From Clostridium sp. UBA4108 (GTDB taxonomy: Bacteria > Bacillota > Clostridia > Clostridiales > Clostridiaceae), in contig DFXM01000020.1 of NCBI GenBank assembly GCA_002381695.1, positions 660,615-724,614 on the forward strand: 64,000 bases of DNA, read 5' to 3'. The notes beneath the pieces were generated by a model. That model worked only from the letters and a program-made list of their open reading frames with translations. It had not been told where the DNA came from and ran no database searches. Numbering within the stretch: the stretch's first letter is position 1; the number at the start of each line of letters is the position of its first letter. Positions 9,060 through 18,148 of the stretch are shown here, one piece after another. The position numbers and the translations under genes are program-made.

Positions 9060-9995
9060 ATGAATATTATTGAGATTAGAAATCTAGTAAAAAAATACAA
9101 TGATTTTATTGCAGTAGATAATATATCTTTAAATATTAAACAGGGAGAGATATATGGACTTTTAGGGCCTAATGGTGCAGGAAAAAGTACCACCATAAGC
9201 ATGTTATGTGGACTTATAAAACCAAATTCTGGGGACATTAAGGTTTTAGATGTAAATGGGAAAAGAGATTTTGAAAAAATAAAAAAAAATATAGGTCTTG
9301 TGCCACAAAATATTGCTGTTTATGGAAATTTTACAGCTAAGGAGAATATTAAATTTTTTGGAGAACTATACGGTCTTAGAGGAAATAAACTTAAAGAGGC
9401 AGTAGAAATAGCACTGGAATTTACTGGGCTTTTAGAGGTTAAAAATAAGAAGGCAAGTGAATATTCAGGTGGGATGCTTAGACGTTTAAATATTGCTTGT
9501 GCGATAGTTCATAGACCTAAGATAGTTATTATGGATGAACCAACAGTAGGAATAGATCCTCAATCTAGAAAGCATATACTTAACTCAATTGAGAGCCTTA
9601 ATAAACAAGGTACTACTATAATATATACATCTCACTATATGGAGGAGGTTGAGTCAATTTGTTCTAGAGTTGCTATTATGGATCATGGTAAGGTCATTGT
9701 AGAGGGAACAAAAGATGAACTTAAAAATATTGTGGATGATAAGAAAACACTTTCATTAACGTTGAAGTCCTATGATGAGGTAGTTGAAGACAAAATAAAG
9801 GCCATAGGCGGAGTAATTTCAGTTTGTCAAGAGGAGAATGTAATAAATATAACTACAGACAGGGAAGTCAATAATCTAGATAAGATAATAACTTATTTTA
9901 GTAGTAATGGAATAAGTATAAGTGATATTGGTTATCAAGAAGTAACATTAGAAACTGTATTTTTAACTTTAACAGGAAGAAGTTTAAGGGATTAA
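9060..9995 (+). CDS. ABC exporter ATP-binding protein
   Basis: ATPase of an ABC-2 type exporter (311 residues from the chosen start). It carries Walker A GPNGAGKST, signature YSGGMLRRLN, Walker B IVIMDEPTVGID and H-loop TSHYMEE, plus a C-terminal accessory domain typical of DrrA/NatA-like exporters. An in-frame TTG at 9042 exists, but the ATG at 9060 is better placed behind GGAAGGG/GAGGGG. Two permease genes follow at 11 bases and by overlap, giving a complete exporter. The NarL-type two-component pair just upstream probably controls it. Candidate cargo is a drug, a lipid or a peptide. Confidence 0.92.
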   Translation: MNIIEIRNLVKKYNDFIAVDNISLNIKQGEIYGLLGPNGAGKSTTISMLCGLIKPNSGDIKVLDVNGKRDFEKIKKNIGLVPQNIAVYGNFTAKENIKFFGELYGLRGNKLKEAVEIALEFTGLLEVKNKKASEYSGGMLRRLNIACAIVHRPKIVIMDEPTVGIDPQSRKHILNSIESLNKQGTTIIYTSHYMEEVESICSRVAIMDHGKVIVEGTKDELKNIVDDKKTLSLTLKSYDEVVEDKIKAIGGVISVCQEENVINITTDREVNNLDKIITYFSSNGISISDIGYQEVTLETVFLTLTGRSLRD

Positions 9996-10006
9996 GAGGT
10001 GAGAAT

Positions 10007-11125
10007 ATGATAATCCTAATAAAAAATGCTTTTATAAATCAGTTGAGAAATACTAAATGGATAGTATTCTCAGCTGTATTCCCCATATTTTTAATGGTAT
10101 TAATAGGAACTATTTTAGTAAATGATTTTGAACGGAATATAGATTCAGAGCCTATAACCGTTTATTACTTAGAGGAAGGAAATAAAAACACTGATTTTAT
10201 GCTAGAGGTTTTCAAGAAGAATATACAGGATAAAGATATATTCTTAAAAGCTATTGATTCTTTAGAAAAGGGGAAAGAACAGGTAAGAATAAATAGGGGT
10301 GTGCTTATACATTTTGAAGAAGACAGTATAAAAGTATATTCTACAAATAAAGAACCCGTTGAAGGAGCTACTATTTTTTCGATATTACGATCAATTAAAA
10401 ATAGAGTAAATGTCACAGAGCAGATGTTTAGAATTAATCCAGAAAAAGCACAGAAAATTTTATCTAGTAATAATTTTATTAGTGACATGGAAGTAGAGGT
10501 TTTGGAAAAAGAGGATGCACCTAGTTCCTATGATTATTATGGAGTAGTTGAAATTACTATGATGGTCCTATATATATTGCTCTTTCCACTAGGAGCTTTG
10601 GAATATGAAAAGAAAAAAGGGATGAGAGAAAGGATTTCTTTAACAGGGATTGGAACTTTTTATTATTTTACATCTAGGATTGTTGCTAGCTTTATGATAA
10701 GTATTTTGATAATAATGCCAGGATTTCTTTTTTCACTATTTATTCTAGATGTTAATTGGGGACTTAATCCATTACTAGCTTTTGGATACATTCTATCTTT
10801 TAATTTGATTTCAGTAACATTTGGAACTTTAGTTGGATATATAGCTAAAGACTATGAAAAGGCAACTCTTATTATTCAAGGTATGCTTATTCCTGTAATT
10901 TCATTTCTAGGTGGAAGCTACATGGCTTTAGGAGATGAATTGGGAGGAGCATTTCAAATGGTAGCTAACTTCTCACCATTAAGATGGCTAAATAGAGGAT
11001 TATTCAGAATGATTTATTCAGAAGATTTTTCTATATTAAATTGGAGCTTAGCAATAAACTTAATAATATTTATAGTTTTAGTAGGATTACTATTTATATT
11101 TGCTAAAAGGGAGGAAAAAATATGA
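10007..11125 (+). CDS. ABC-2 type exporter permease
   Basis: Permease of 372 residues with the ABC-2 topology: an N-terminal membrane helix (about residues 18-38), a long external domain (about 40-180), then five hydrophobic helices. The segment GMLIPVISFLGGSYM and the conserved 'FSPLRWLNRGLF' near the end are characteristic of the family. It overlaps the next permease by four bases (ATGA), implying translational coupling and a heterodimeric pore. No peptidase or bacteriocin domain is present. Confidence 0.88.
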   Translation: MIILIKNAFINQLRNTKWIVFSAVFPIFLMVLIGTILVNDFERNIDSEPITVYYLEEGNKNTDFMLEVFKKNIQDKDIFLKAIDSLEKGKEQVRINRGVLIHFEEDSIKVYSTNKEPVEGATIFSILRSIKNRVNVTEQMFRINPEKAQKILSSNNFISDMEVEVLEKEDAPSSYDYYGVVEITMMVLYILLFPLGALEYEKKKGMRERISLTGIGTFYYFTSRIVASFMISILIIMPGFLFSLFILDVNWGLNPLLAFGYILSFNLISVTFGTLVGYIAKDYEKATLIIQGMLIPVISFLGGSYMALGDELGGAFQMVANFSPLRWLNRGLFRMIYSEDFSILNWSLAINLIIFIVLVGLLFIFAKREEKI

Positions 11126-12267
11126 TTGGTAACTTATGGGTGATTATAAAAAACAATTTAAGAATAGCTTTAGTAAAAAAACCAGTATATAGTGTGCTAT
11201 TAATTGTATTACCTGTTATTGTATTATTTCTTGCTTCTAAGATATTTACGCATGGAGGGATCACGTTAAATATTGGAATTGTAGATAATAGCAATACTAA
11301 ATCCTCTAAAGCGATAGTTAAAGTGCTAGGTGAAGAATATGGAATAAAAATTAAATCTATAGATGAAGAAAACTTGAGCAGTGAATTTGGAGAAAAGAAT
11401 ATAAATGCAGCTATAATTATACAGGAAAATTTTGAAGATAAATTATTGCAGGGAGATATATCAGGAATTAAAGTTAGGGTTTTGGAGGGAGAGAATATCG
11501 GTGACATGATAAATGTATTATTAGGACCAGAGCTTTCAAATCTTAGTAGTTTAGCAAGAATCCATGAGGGGGATAGGGTAAATTATTTAAAGTCATTAGA
11601 GAGTTATAAAGTTTCAGATGTAAAAATAGAAAGAGCTCAACTAAGTGATTTGTATGGAGACTATTCAAATTCCGAAATGTTTATAGGCTTTTTAATAATG
11701 TTTATATTTTTAAGGGCTATGAATGGGGCTTTTTTAGTAAGTGAAGATAAAAACCAAAATGTATATACTAGAATTTTAACAGCACCAGTTAAGGGATGGC
11801 AATATTATCTAGCAAATATAATAACTACGTTTATATTAATAGTCATACAAATTTTAATTACATTAGTAGCCATAAATTTCTTTTCTGATATCAATATTGG
11901 AATGAATTATGTGCAATTATTTATTATATTATGTGTAATTGGACTTGTAGCTGTATCTATAGGAAGTTTTTGTTTAGCCATTACAGATAGTAGAGATTTG
12001 TCTAATATTCTATCAAACTTTATTTTGATGACTTCTATGTTTTTAGGAGGATGTTTTGTGCCAGTTAGCTTATTTCCTGAAATCATAGATAGAATATCTT
12101 ATTTCACACCCACCAGATGGGCCATGGAGGCTGTATTGGATTTGCAACAGGGCATGACCTTCTCACACATATCAAAATATTTAGGGATTATGTTACTTTT
12201 TGCAGTGGTATTCTTTGTAATAACAAGCTATAAGGCCTCAGTTAGAGATAAGATTAATAATATTTAA
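11122..12267 (+). CDS. ABC-2 type exporter permease
   Basis: Second permease (381 residues) of the same exporter, with matching layout: one N-terminal helix, an external domain (about 40-185) and five C-terminal helices. MFLGGCFVPVSLFPEIIDR and YFTPTRWAMEAV correspond to the conserved C-terminal part of ABC-2 permeases. It starts inside the stop of the upstream gene, behind GGGAGGAAA. A strong terminator follows at 12292. Confidence 0.88.
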   Translation: MIGNLWVIIKNNLRIALVKKPVYSVLLIVLPVIVLFLASKIFTHGGITLNIGIVDNSNTKSSKAIVKVLGEEYGIKIKSIDEENLSSEFGEKNINAAIIIQENFEDKLLQGDISGIKVRVLEGENIGDMINVLLGPELSNLSSLARIHEGDRVNYLKSLESYKVSDVKIERAQLSDLYGDYSNSEMFIGFLIMFIFLRAMNGAFLVSEDKNQNVYTRILTAPVKGWQYYLANIITTFILIVIQILITLVAINFFSDINIGMNYVQLFIILCVIGLVAVSIGSFCLAITDSRDLSNILSNFILMTSMFLGGCFVPVSLFPEIIDRISYFTPTRWAMEAVLDLQQGMTFSHISKYLGIMLLFAVVFFVITSYKASVRDKINNI

Positions 12268-12289
12268 AGCAAATCATATATAAAATAAA

Positions 12290-12326
12290 AAGTGAATTGT
12301 ATTTTTAACTACAATTCATTTTTTAT
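12290..12326 (+). terminator. Intrinsic terminator of the exporter operon
   Basis: GTGAATTGTA (12292-12301) pairs perfectly with TACAATTCAT (12310-12319, with one G-U), followed by TTTTTT. The T-run forms the first bases of the tandem repeat that follows. Confidence 0.85.
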
Positions 12327-12404
12327 TTAGTAGATATTTTTTATTTAGTAGATATTTTTTATTTAGTAGATATTTTTTATTTAGTAGATATTTTTTATTT
12401 AGTA
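12319..12404. repeat. 18-bp tandem repeat, 4.8 copies
   Basis: The unit TTTTTTATTTAGTAGATA is repeated without a mismatch at 12319-12336, 12337-12354, 12355-12372 and 12373-12390, followed by a 14-base partial copy at 12391-12404. It lies between a terminator and the exopolysaccharide operon. There are no spacers, so it is not a CRISPR. Perfect identity suggests recent slippage and likely length variation between strains. Confidence 0.95.
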
Positions 12405-12506
12405 ACAATAAATATTTATTGGTAATAAAAATCAGTTTAATTTTTAGAGATTATATAGTAGAATCTTAAATGGATGATAAATAAAAGTAAAACATAAGAA
12501 AAATGT

Positions 12507-12538
12507 CTTATTTTGCTTAAAATCAAAATAAGGAGGGG
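12507..12538 (+). promoter_or_regulatory. Hairpin abutting the ribosome-binding site of the glycosyltransferase gene
   Basis: CTTATTTTG (12507-12515) pairs perfectly with CAAAATAAG (12524-12532) around an 8-base loop. The 3' arm ends inside the Shine-Dalgarno sequence AGGAGGGG (12531-12538), which serves the ATG at 12545. The stem may tune access of ribosomes. No c-di-GMP riboswitch consensus is visible here. Confidence 0.5.
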
Positions 12539-12544
12539 AGGACT

Positions 12545-14449
12545 ATGACAATAGACATAAACAAAAGAAAATTAGAAGAGGTATATCCACGCCCGAAAGA
12601 GGATAGAAGATTTTTATCATATGTACCTGACCCAACACATAAAAGGCAACAAGTAGATAGAAGGGGAATCCCTATTGTTGGAAGTAAGAGTGATGGAAGG
12701 GAAACCCATAAGTATATTAATGAAATAAATGAGGCTGGAATAAGATATTATACTCATACAGAGGTAGAAATTTGTACTGAAAAAGAAAATAAAAAGTTTG
12801 TCATAAAAGGAGACAGTGTGGATTTATCTGTATCTGGAATATTAGCTAAGATTTCTAAAGAGGATGCACAATGTATAGATATAGACGATGAGGTTACTCT
12901 AAAGTTTAAAATTCCTAAAGGAGCTATGCAGGAAGGATATGAAAATAAAGTTAAAATAAGAGCTAAGGTTATGAGATATGCAGATGAGAAAAAAACATCT
13001 GATGATGGTGAACTTTGCTATATAGGATTTATGTTTAATAAATCTTTAGCTCAATATTTTTCAAAAAAAAAGTGGATTTCAGAAATCACAATATCAAGTA
13101 TATTTTTAGGAATCATTGTATTTATGATTATGTTAATGCGTTTAGAAAGCGTTATTTATTTTAAGTATAATGTACTTTTATATGGTTATAGTATTTTAAC
13201 TGCCACGTATCTGCTTTCAAGGTATCTTTTTGGGGCAGCCTATAAGATAGCGCCTGTAGATATAGAGTATACTCCAGGAGTTTCAGTGGTAATACCTTGT
13301 TTTAATGAGGAGACCTGGATACATAAAACTATAATAAGTTGCTTAAATCAAGATTATCCTGTGGATAAATTAGAAGTTATAGTTGTAGATGACTGCTCGA
13401 ATGATAATTCTGTAGAAAAAATTGAAGAAATTATAAAGGCTTTAAAGCGTGAATGCGTTCAATATCATATTGAAGATAGAATTAAATTTATACAATTAAA
13501 AGAAAATAGTGGGAAAAGAGTTGCACTGGTAAAAGGCGTAGAGGCATCAAAACATGAACTTGTTACATTTGTAGATTCAGATAGCTTTTTACAACCTACA
13601 GCTATTAGGAACCTTGTACAACCCTTTAGAGATCCTAAAGTTGGTGGAGTAACAGGAAGAACAGATGTGGAGAATAAATGGACAAACTATATAACTAAGA
13701 TGCAGGCAGTAAGATATTATGTAGCATTTCGTATAATAAAAGCTGCGGAGGCAGTATTCGATGCAGTTACATGTCTTTCAGGGCCAATATCTTGTTATAG
13801 AAAAGAATTAGTAGAAGAAAATAAGGAGGCATGGCTTAATCAGAAATTTTTTGGACAACCTGCAACCTTTGGAGATGATAGAAGTATGACAAATTTTATA
13901 TTACGTCATCATAGGACTACCTATCAAGATACAGCAATATGTACCACTATAGTTCCTTCTGAATTTAAATCATTTCTAAAGCAACAGATGAGATGGAAGC
14001 GCTCATGGCTTAGGGAATCCTTAAGAGCTGGAATCTTTATGTGGCGAAAAGAACCTTTTCAAGCATTATCATTTTATGCAGGAATAATAGTACCTATTCT
14101 TGCTCCAATCGTGGTTATATATAACCTTGTTTATGTTCCGCTGGTCTATAATATATTTCCTACAATGTTTATTACAGGAATATTACTAATGAGTTTACTA
14201 ATGAGCTTTGTTTATCTTTGGTTTAGAAAGAGTCGCATATGGATCTATGGATTGGTTTTTTGTCTATTTTATGAATTCATTTTACTGTGGCAAATGCCTA
14301 TTGCCTGCGTTACATTTTGGAAGTCCACTTGGGGAACTAGAAAAACCAAGGAAGATATAGAAGCTGATTTTAGGAAGCAAGAGAAAAAGAGGCAACGTAA
14401 GATTGAAAGGGAAAAGAAAAAAGAAAAAAGGATGAAAGATATTACTTAG
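12545..14449 (+). CDS. PilZ-domain membrane glycosyltransferase, family 2 (hyaluronan/cellulose-synthase-like)
   Basis: A processive polysaccharide synthase of 634 residues. An N-terminal PilZ-like domain (about 65-170) carries DLSVSG (93-98), matching the c-di-GMP-binding (D/N)xSxxG motif. An Arg-rich stretch (34-40) precedes it, although a canonical RxxxR is not exact. Two membrane helices (about 180-230) lead to the GT2 domain with VVDDCS (281-285), DSDS (344-347), SGPISCYR, GDDR (443-446) and QQMRW (480-484), then four C-terminal helices and a very basic tail. The GDDR and SGP motifs resemble hyaluronan/NodC-type synthases. It heads an operon with deacetylase and GH18 genes, so it probably makes an N-acetylhexosamine-containing exopolysaccharide. 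Confidence 0.88.
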   Translation: MTIDINKRKLEEVYPRPKEDRRFLSYVPDPTHKRQQVDRRGIPIVGSKSDGRETHKYINEINEAGIRYYTHTEVEICTEKENKKFVIKGDSVDLSVSGILAKISKEDAQCIDIDDEVTLKFKIPKGAMQEGYENKVKIRAKVMRYADEKKTSDDGELCYIGFMFNKSLAQYFSKKKWISEITISSIFLGIIVFMIMLMRLESVIYFKYNVLLYGYSILTATYLLSRYLFGAAYKIAPVDIEYTPGVSVVIPCFNEETWIHKTIISCLNQDYPVDKLEVIVVDDCSNDNSVEKIEEIIKALKRECVQYHIEDRIKFIQLKENSGKRVALVKGVEASKHELVTFVDSDSFLQPTAIRNLVQPFRDPKVGGVTGRTDVENKWTNYITKMQAVRYYVAFRIIKAAEAVFDAVTCLSGPISCYRKELVEENKEAWLNQKFFGQPATFGDDRSMTNFILRHHRTTYQDTAICTTIVPSEFKSFLKQQMRWKRSWLRESLRAGIFMWRKEPFQALSFYAGIIVPILAPIVVIYNLVYVPLVYNIFPTMFITGILLMSLLMSFVYLWFRKSRIWIYGLVFCLFYEFILLWQMPIACVTFWKSTWGTRKTKEDIEADFRKQEKKRQRKIEREKKKEKRMKDIT

Positions 14450-14474
14450 AAGAAAATATTTTGGAGGAATGTAA

Positions 14475-15509
14475 GTGGAAAGTAGAAATTTAGATATACC
14501 AGCAGACATAAAAGCTAAAGATAGAAAAAAAGTTATACGTACTATACTCCAAGTTATATTTTGTATATCTATTGTGATTGGGGTAAGTTTATACTTATGG
14601 TTCCCTAAAAAATATGTGGAACCAGATAAGACAAAATGGACTCAAAGAGATGGGTTTATAACGCTGTCATATGCTGGAGTAGCTCGTTCATCTAACAAAG
14701 ATTTGGTTTCAAGGGAGGAGCTAAATAACCATTTAAAAGCACTATATGAATCAGGATATGTGACCATTGGAGTTGAGGATATAAAAAATTATTATGAGAG
14801 TGGAAATCCACTACCTGAAAAAGCACTATTTCTAATGTTTGAAGATGGTAGGAAGGATTCCATGATTTTTGCTCAACCTATCTTAGAAAAATATAATTTT
14901 AAGGCTACTATGTTGAATTATGCAGCTAATGTTGAGAATAAAGATAGATTATTTTTAAAAGAAAAAGATTTAAGGTCCTTAGATAAGAATTCCTATTGGG
15001 AAATGGGCAGTAACGGATATAGATTTTCTTATATTAATGTTAGAGAAAAAGATATAGAGGATATAAAAAGTGAAGATGGTGACAGTGAGGGTAATAAATT
15101 AGAATATAATCATTACCTGATGGACTATTTAAGAGATGAATATGGAGTACCCATAGAGAGTAAGAGTGAAATGCAGGAAAGAATTACTTGGGATTATGAA
15201 CAAATGTATAGGATATATATGAAATCTCTAGGATATCAACCTGATATTTATATGATAATGCACGGAAATTCAATATTTGAAAATATGAACTCTGCTGTGG
15301 AGAAAGTTAATTTAGAAAATGTATATAAGTATTTTAAAATTATGTTTAATAGAGAAGAGTCATGTTACAATACTTCGAAGGATTCCATGTATAATCTTAC
15401 AAGAATGCAAGTAAAACCAAATTGGTCAGTAAATAAGCTATTAATGGAAATTGAAAATTGGACAGATAGTAAGACTTCAGAAGGAGAACTGATAAATAAA
15501 AAAGAGTAA
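14475..15509 (+). CDS. Membrane-anchored polysaccharide deacetylase-like protein, degenerate
   Basis: A 344-residue protein with a basic cytoplasmic N-terminus, one membrane helix (about 22-43) and an external NodB-like domain. HLKALYESGYVTIG and ALFLMFEDG (FEDG at 122-125, for the usual FDDG) identify the fold. The second metal-binding motif, normally HxxxH, is replaced by SNGYRFS, so deacetylation activity is doubtful. The GTG start at 14475 is 6 bases after GGAGGA, 25 bases behind the synthase. It may bind or guide the nascent polysaccharide rather than deacetylate it. Confidence 0.75.
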   Translation: MESRNLDIPADIKAKDRKKVIRTILQVIFCISIVIGVSLYLWFPKKYVEPDKTKWTQRDGFITLSYAGVARSSNKDLVSREELNNHLKALYESGYVTIGVEDIKNYYESGNPLPEKALFLMFEDGRKDSMIFAQPILEKYNFKATMLNYAANVENKDRLFLKEKDLRSLDKNSYWEMGSNGYRFSYINVREKDIEDIKSEDGDSEGNKLEYNHYLMDYLRDEYGVPIESKSEMQERITWDYEQMYRIYMKSLGYQPDIYMIMHGNSIFENMNSAVEKVNLENVYKYFKIMFNREESCYNTSKDSMYNLTRMQVKPNWSVNKLLMEIENWTDSKTSEGELINKKE

Positions 15510-15581
15510 TCCTAATTACTAGAATGTATTGATACAATTAGGTTATCTTATGGTAGGGATATATAGCGTGGGAGATGTATT

Positions 15582-16604
15582 ATGAAGAAGAGAAAGTTAT
15601 TTATGATTATAGCTATAGTTGTAGTACTTATAGTTATTGTGGTATTGGGAATTAATAGGTATTCTAAGGAAAAGTTTTATGATATTTCTGCTTGGATTGT
15701 AGAATGGGATTTAAAAAGGGGAATAGAAGAGTTAGAAAATACCTCTATGACATTAAGTAGTATACAGTTATTTGCAGCTTATTTTAATGAAGAAGATGAA
15801 GTATTCATAAAGGAAAACTTTGCAAAAGATATGGATAAAACTAAAAGAGAATTAAAGACTAAAGGTTTTAAAGATCTATATTTAACAGTAGTAAATGATA
15901 TAGTTTTTAAGGATGGTAAATCAATTCAAAAAGATAGTAGGTTAATTACTAAGATAATGAAAGATAAAGAGAAAAGAGAGGCTCATGTAGAGGAGTTAGT
16001 TAAACTAGTTGATAATGATAAATTTGTGGGACTTGAATTAGATTATGAAAAAATAGAAACAGATGTATGGAATGAGTATGCTTTATTTATAGAGGAGCTT
16101 GGAGAGGCACTTGAAAAATCAGGGAAGCACCTTAGAATAGTTTTAGAACCAAGATGTCCTTTAGAAAAGGTGAATTTTCCGAAGGACTGTGAGTATGTAA
16201 TGAGGGCTTATAACTTATATGGATATCATAGTGGACCGGGGCCAAAGGCTGATAAAGAATTTATTATAAAGCAAAGTAAGAGGATGAACAGTAATTTTGA
16301 CAATATACGAATAGCATTTGCCCTTGGTGGATTTGATTGGCAGGAAGATGGGAAAATAAAAGCAATAACTGAAATTGAAGCACAAAACTTATTATTAAAA
16401 GCTAATGGTGAAAAAAAGCGAGATAAAAAAAGCAATTCACTATATTTTAATTATACTGATGATTTTGGAGTGAAACATACAGTTTGGTATGCTGATAGTG
16501 AAACTATTTCAAATTGGATGGAAACAGCCCAAGAAGAAGGAATAAGTAAATTTTCACTGTGGAGACTAGGTGGAAATAATGCAACTATAAAAGTAGATAA
16601 GTAA
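15582..16604 (+). CDS. Membrane-anchored GH18-like glycosidase
   Basis: A 340-residue protein with a single N-terminal membrane helix (about 7-24) and an external glycoside hydrolase family 18-type barrel. SAWIVEWDL (36-44) opens the barrel, GLELDYEKI (150-158) corresponds to the DxxDxDxE catalytic strand with the proton-donor Glu at 156, and SLWRLGGNN lies near the end. The first Asp of DxDxE is Glu here. GH18 enzymes cut beta-1,4-N-acetylglucosamine polymers, which fits processing or release of the polymer made by the upstream synthase. Confidence 0.8.
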   Translation: MKKRKLFMIIAIVVVLIVIVVLGINRYSKEKFYDISAWIVEWDLKRGIEELENTSMTLSSIQLFAAYFNEEDEVFIKENFAKDMDKTKRELKTKGFKDLYLTVVNDIVFKDGKSIQKDSRLITKIMKDKEKREAHVEELVKLVDNDKFVGLELDYEKIETDVWNEYALFIEELGEALEKSGKHLRIVLEPRCPLEKVNFPKDCEYVMRAYNLYGYHSGPGPKADKEFIIKQSKRMNSNFDNIRIAFALGGFDWQEDGKIKAITEIEAQNLLLKANGEKKRDKKSNSLYFNYTDDFGVKHTVWYADSETISNWMETAQEEGISKFSLWRLGGNNATIKVDK

Positions 16605-16684
16605 AATAGATGAGTAGAATGAATGTTTTTTGAGGATGAATAAATAAAAGATTAAAAGTATTTTATAATAAGGAGGTGATTCAC

Positions 16685-18148
16685 ATAGATACTTTCATTA
16701 AGAAAATAGGAATATTAATAATATTAGTGATGACTACATTGTTAACTGTGGCTTGTTCTGAGAAAAAAGATGATAGGTATCCCGTAGAAGATAGAGAAGA
16801 AATGCTTTCTAAAGTTCAAAAAACAGAAGAAATTAACTATACTCCTTCCTTAAATGGAAAGAAGAGTGATGTTATTTCAAGTGTAATAACCGATAGAAAA
16901 GTTTTAAGTCTTACATTTCAAGGATTAGCAGATGATGAAATGATGAAAAAATTATTAGATGAACTTGATAAATTTAATATAAAAGCAACTTTTTTTGTTT
17001 CAGGAGTGAAAGTGGCAGAAGATACAGATGTGGCGAAGATGGTTATAGAAAGAGGTCATGAAATAGGAAATAGTACCCTTTCGGGAGATGATCTTACAAA
17101 GAAGAGTTATGCTAAAAAAGTATCAGAAATTTTGAAATCTCATAAGATAATTGAAGATAAATTAGGGATTAAACCTAAATACTTAAGACCTGGTCATGGA
17201 GCTGTAGATGAGGAGGTTCGTCTTGCAACAGCACAAGTTGGATATGAGAATATTATTAATTACAATATAAACCCTCAGGATTGGGAAGATAGGACTCCAG
17301 AGGAGATATCTATGCATATAGATGAAAAGAAAAAAAGAGGGGGAATTATTGTTTTAGATGCTGAAAAAAATTCACGGGTGGATGAATCCATAGCTTTAAT
17401 TTATGAGAAGCTTGCAAAGAAAGGATATGAACTTATACCATTAAAAGATTTAGTTCATATTTATGAAGAGAGAAAGGCTAATCAATATATATCTGATAAT
17501 AGCATAGTTAAAGTTAATTCAGAGTATAACGATGAAAAATATAAAATAATTAAAGAAGGATCCCGAAATGAAAAAAAGATTGCATTGACCTTTGATGATT
17601 GGGGTAGTGATGATACCTTAGATAGTATATTAGATACACTGGATAAATATGATGTTAAAGCTACATTCTTCTTTAGAGCAAAGGGTGTGGAAAGTAATCC
17701 AAGTTTAGCTTATGCCATATCTCAAAGAGGGCATGAAGTAGGAAGTCATACCTATAGTCATGTAGATTTGGATACATTAACTTGGGAAGAAATTCAGCAA
17801 GATATGGTGAAGAGCCACGAGGTTATTGCCTGGGCAATCAATAAAGAGCCTAAGAGGTATTTAAGACCACCGAGAGGAATAATCAATGAAGAAATAGCTA
17901 AAGCAGTTGCTGCCTGCGGATATAAAGATATAATAATGTATGGACCAAGTGCTCTTGATTGGAAAAAAGAGAAAACAGCTAAGGATATTGCAGATTATAT
18001 GCTTTCAAATACTTATAATGGAGCAATACTACTATTGCACATGTTGGACGATATAAGTACACCAGAAGCTTTACCTATGATTCTCGAGGGATTGCAAGAA
18101 CAAGGATATACCTTCGTAACTGTAGGACAACTCATAGGGGACGAATAA
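16685..18148 (+). CDS. Lipoprotein with two NodB polysaccharide deacetylase domains
   Basis: A secreted lipoprotein (about 487 residues): Lys pair, hydrophobic helix, then TVAC with the lipidated Cys at about residue 24. Domain 1 (about 70-255) has lost the catalytic residues (TFQGLADD for TFDDG; GNSTLSG for HSxxH) but keeps RPGHG. Domain 2 (about 295-485) is intact, with TFDDWG, HTYSH, RPPRG and LLLHMLD. The only in-frame GTG (16676) lies inside the ribosome-binding site AGGAGGTGAT (16671-16680). The best-spaced codon is ATA at 16685, 8 bases after AGGAGG, so a non-AUG start is proposed. It ends the exopolysaccharide operon and probably deacetylates the polymer. Confidence 0.85.
   Translation: MDTFIKKIGILIILVMTTLLTVACSEKKDDRYPVEDREEMLSKVQKTEEINYTPSLNGKKSDVISSVITDRKVLSLTFQGLADDEMMKKLLDELDKFNIKATFFVSGVKVAEDTDVAKMVIERGHEIGNSTLSGDDLTKKSYAKKVSEILKSHKIIEDKLGIKPKYLRPGHGAVDEEVRLATAQVGYENIINYNINPQDWEDRTPEEISMHIDEKKKRGGIIVLDAEKNSRVDESIALIYEKLAKKGYELIPLKDLVHIYEERKANQYISDNSIVKVNSEYNDEKYKIIKEGSRNEKKIALTFDDWGSDDTLDSILDTLDKYDVKATFFFRAKGVESNPSLAYAISQRGHEVGSHTYSHVDLDTLTWEEIQQDMVKSHEVIAWAINKEPKRYLRPPRGIINEEIAKAVAACGYKDIIMYGPSALDWKKEKTAKDIADYMLSNTYNGAILLLHMLDDISTPEALPMILEGLQEQGYTFVTVGQLIGDE

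Noticed and set aside
12319..12404. CRISPR array
   Set aside because: Repeats are head-to-tail with no spacers, and no cas gene is present.
12404..12544. c-di-GMP riboswitch upstream of the PilZ-synthase operon
   Set aside because: No GEMM-type core or tetraloop-receptor sequence could be found; only an SD-overlapping hairpin is present.
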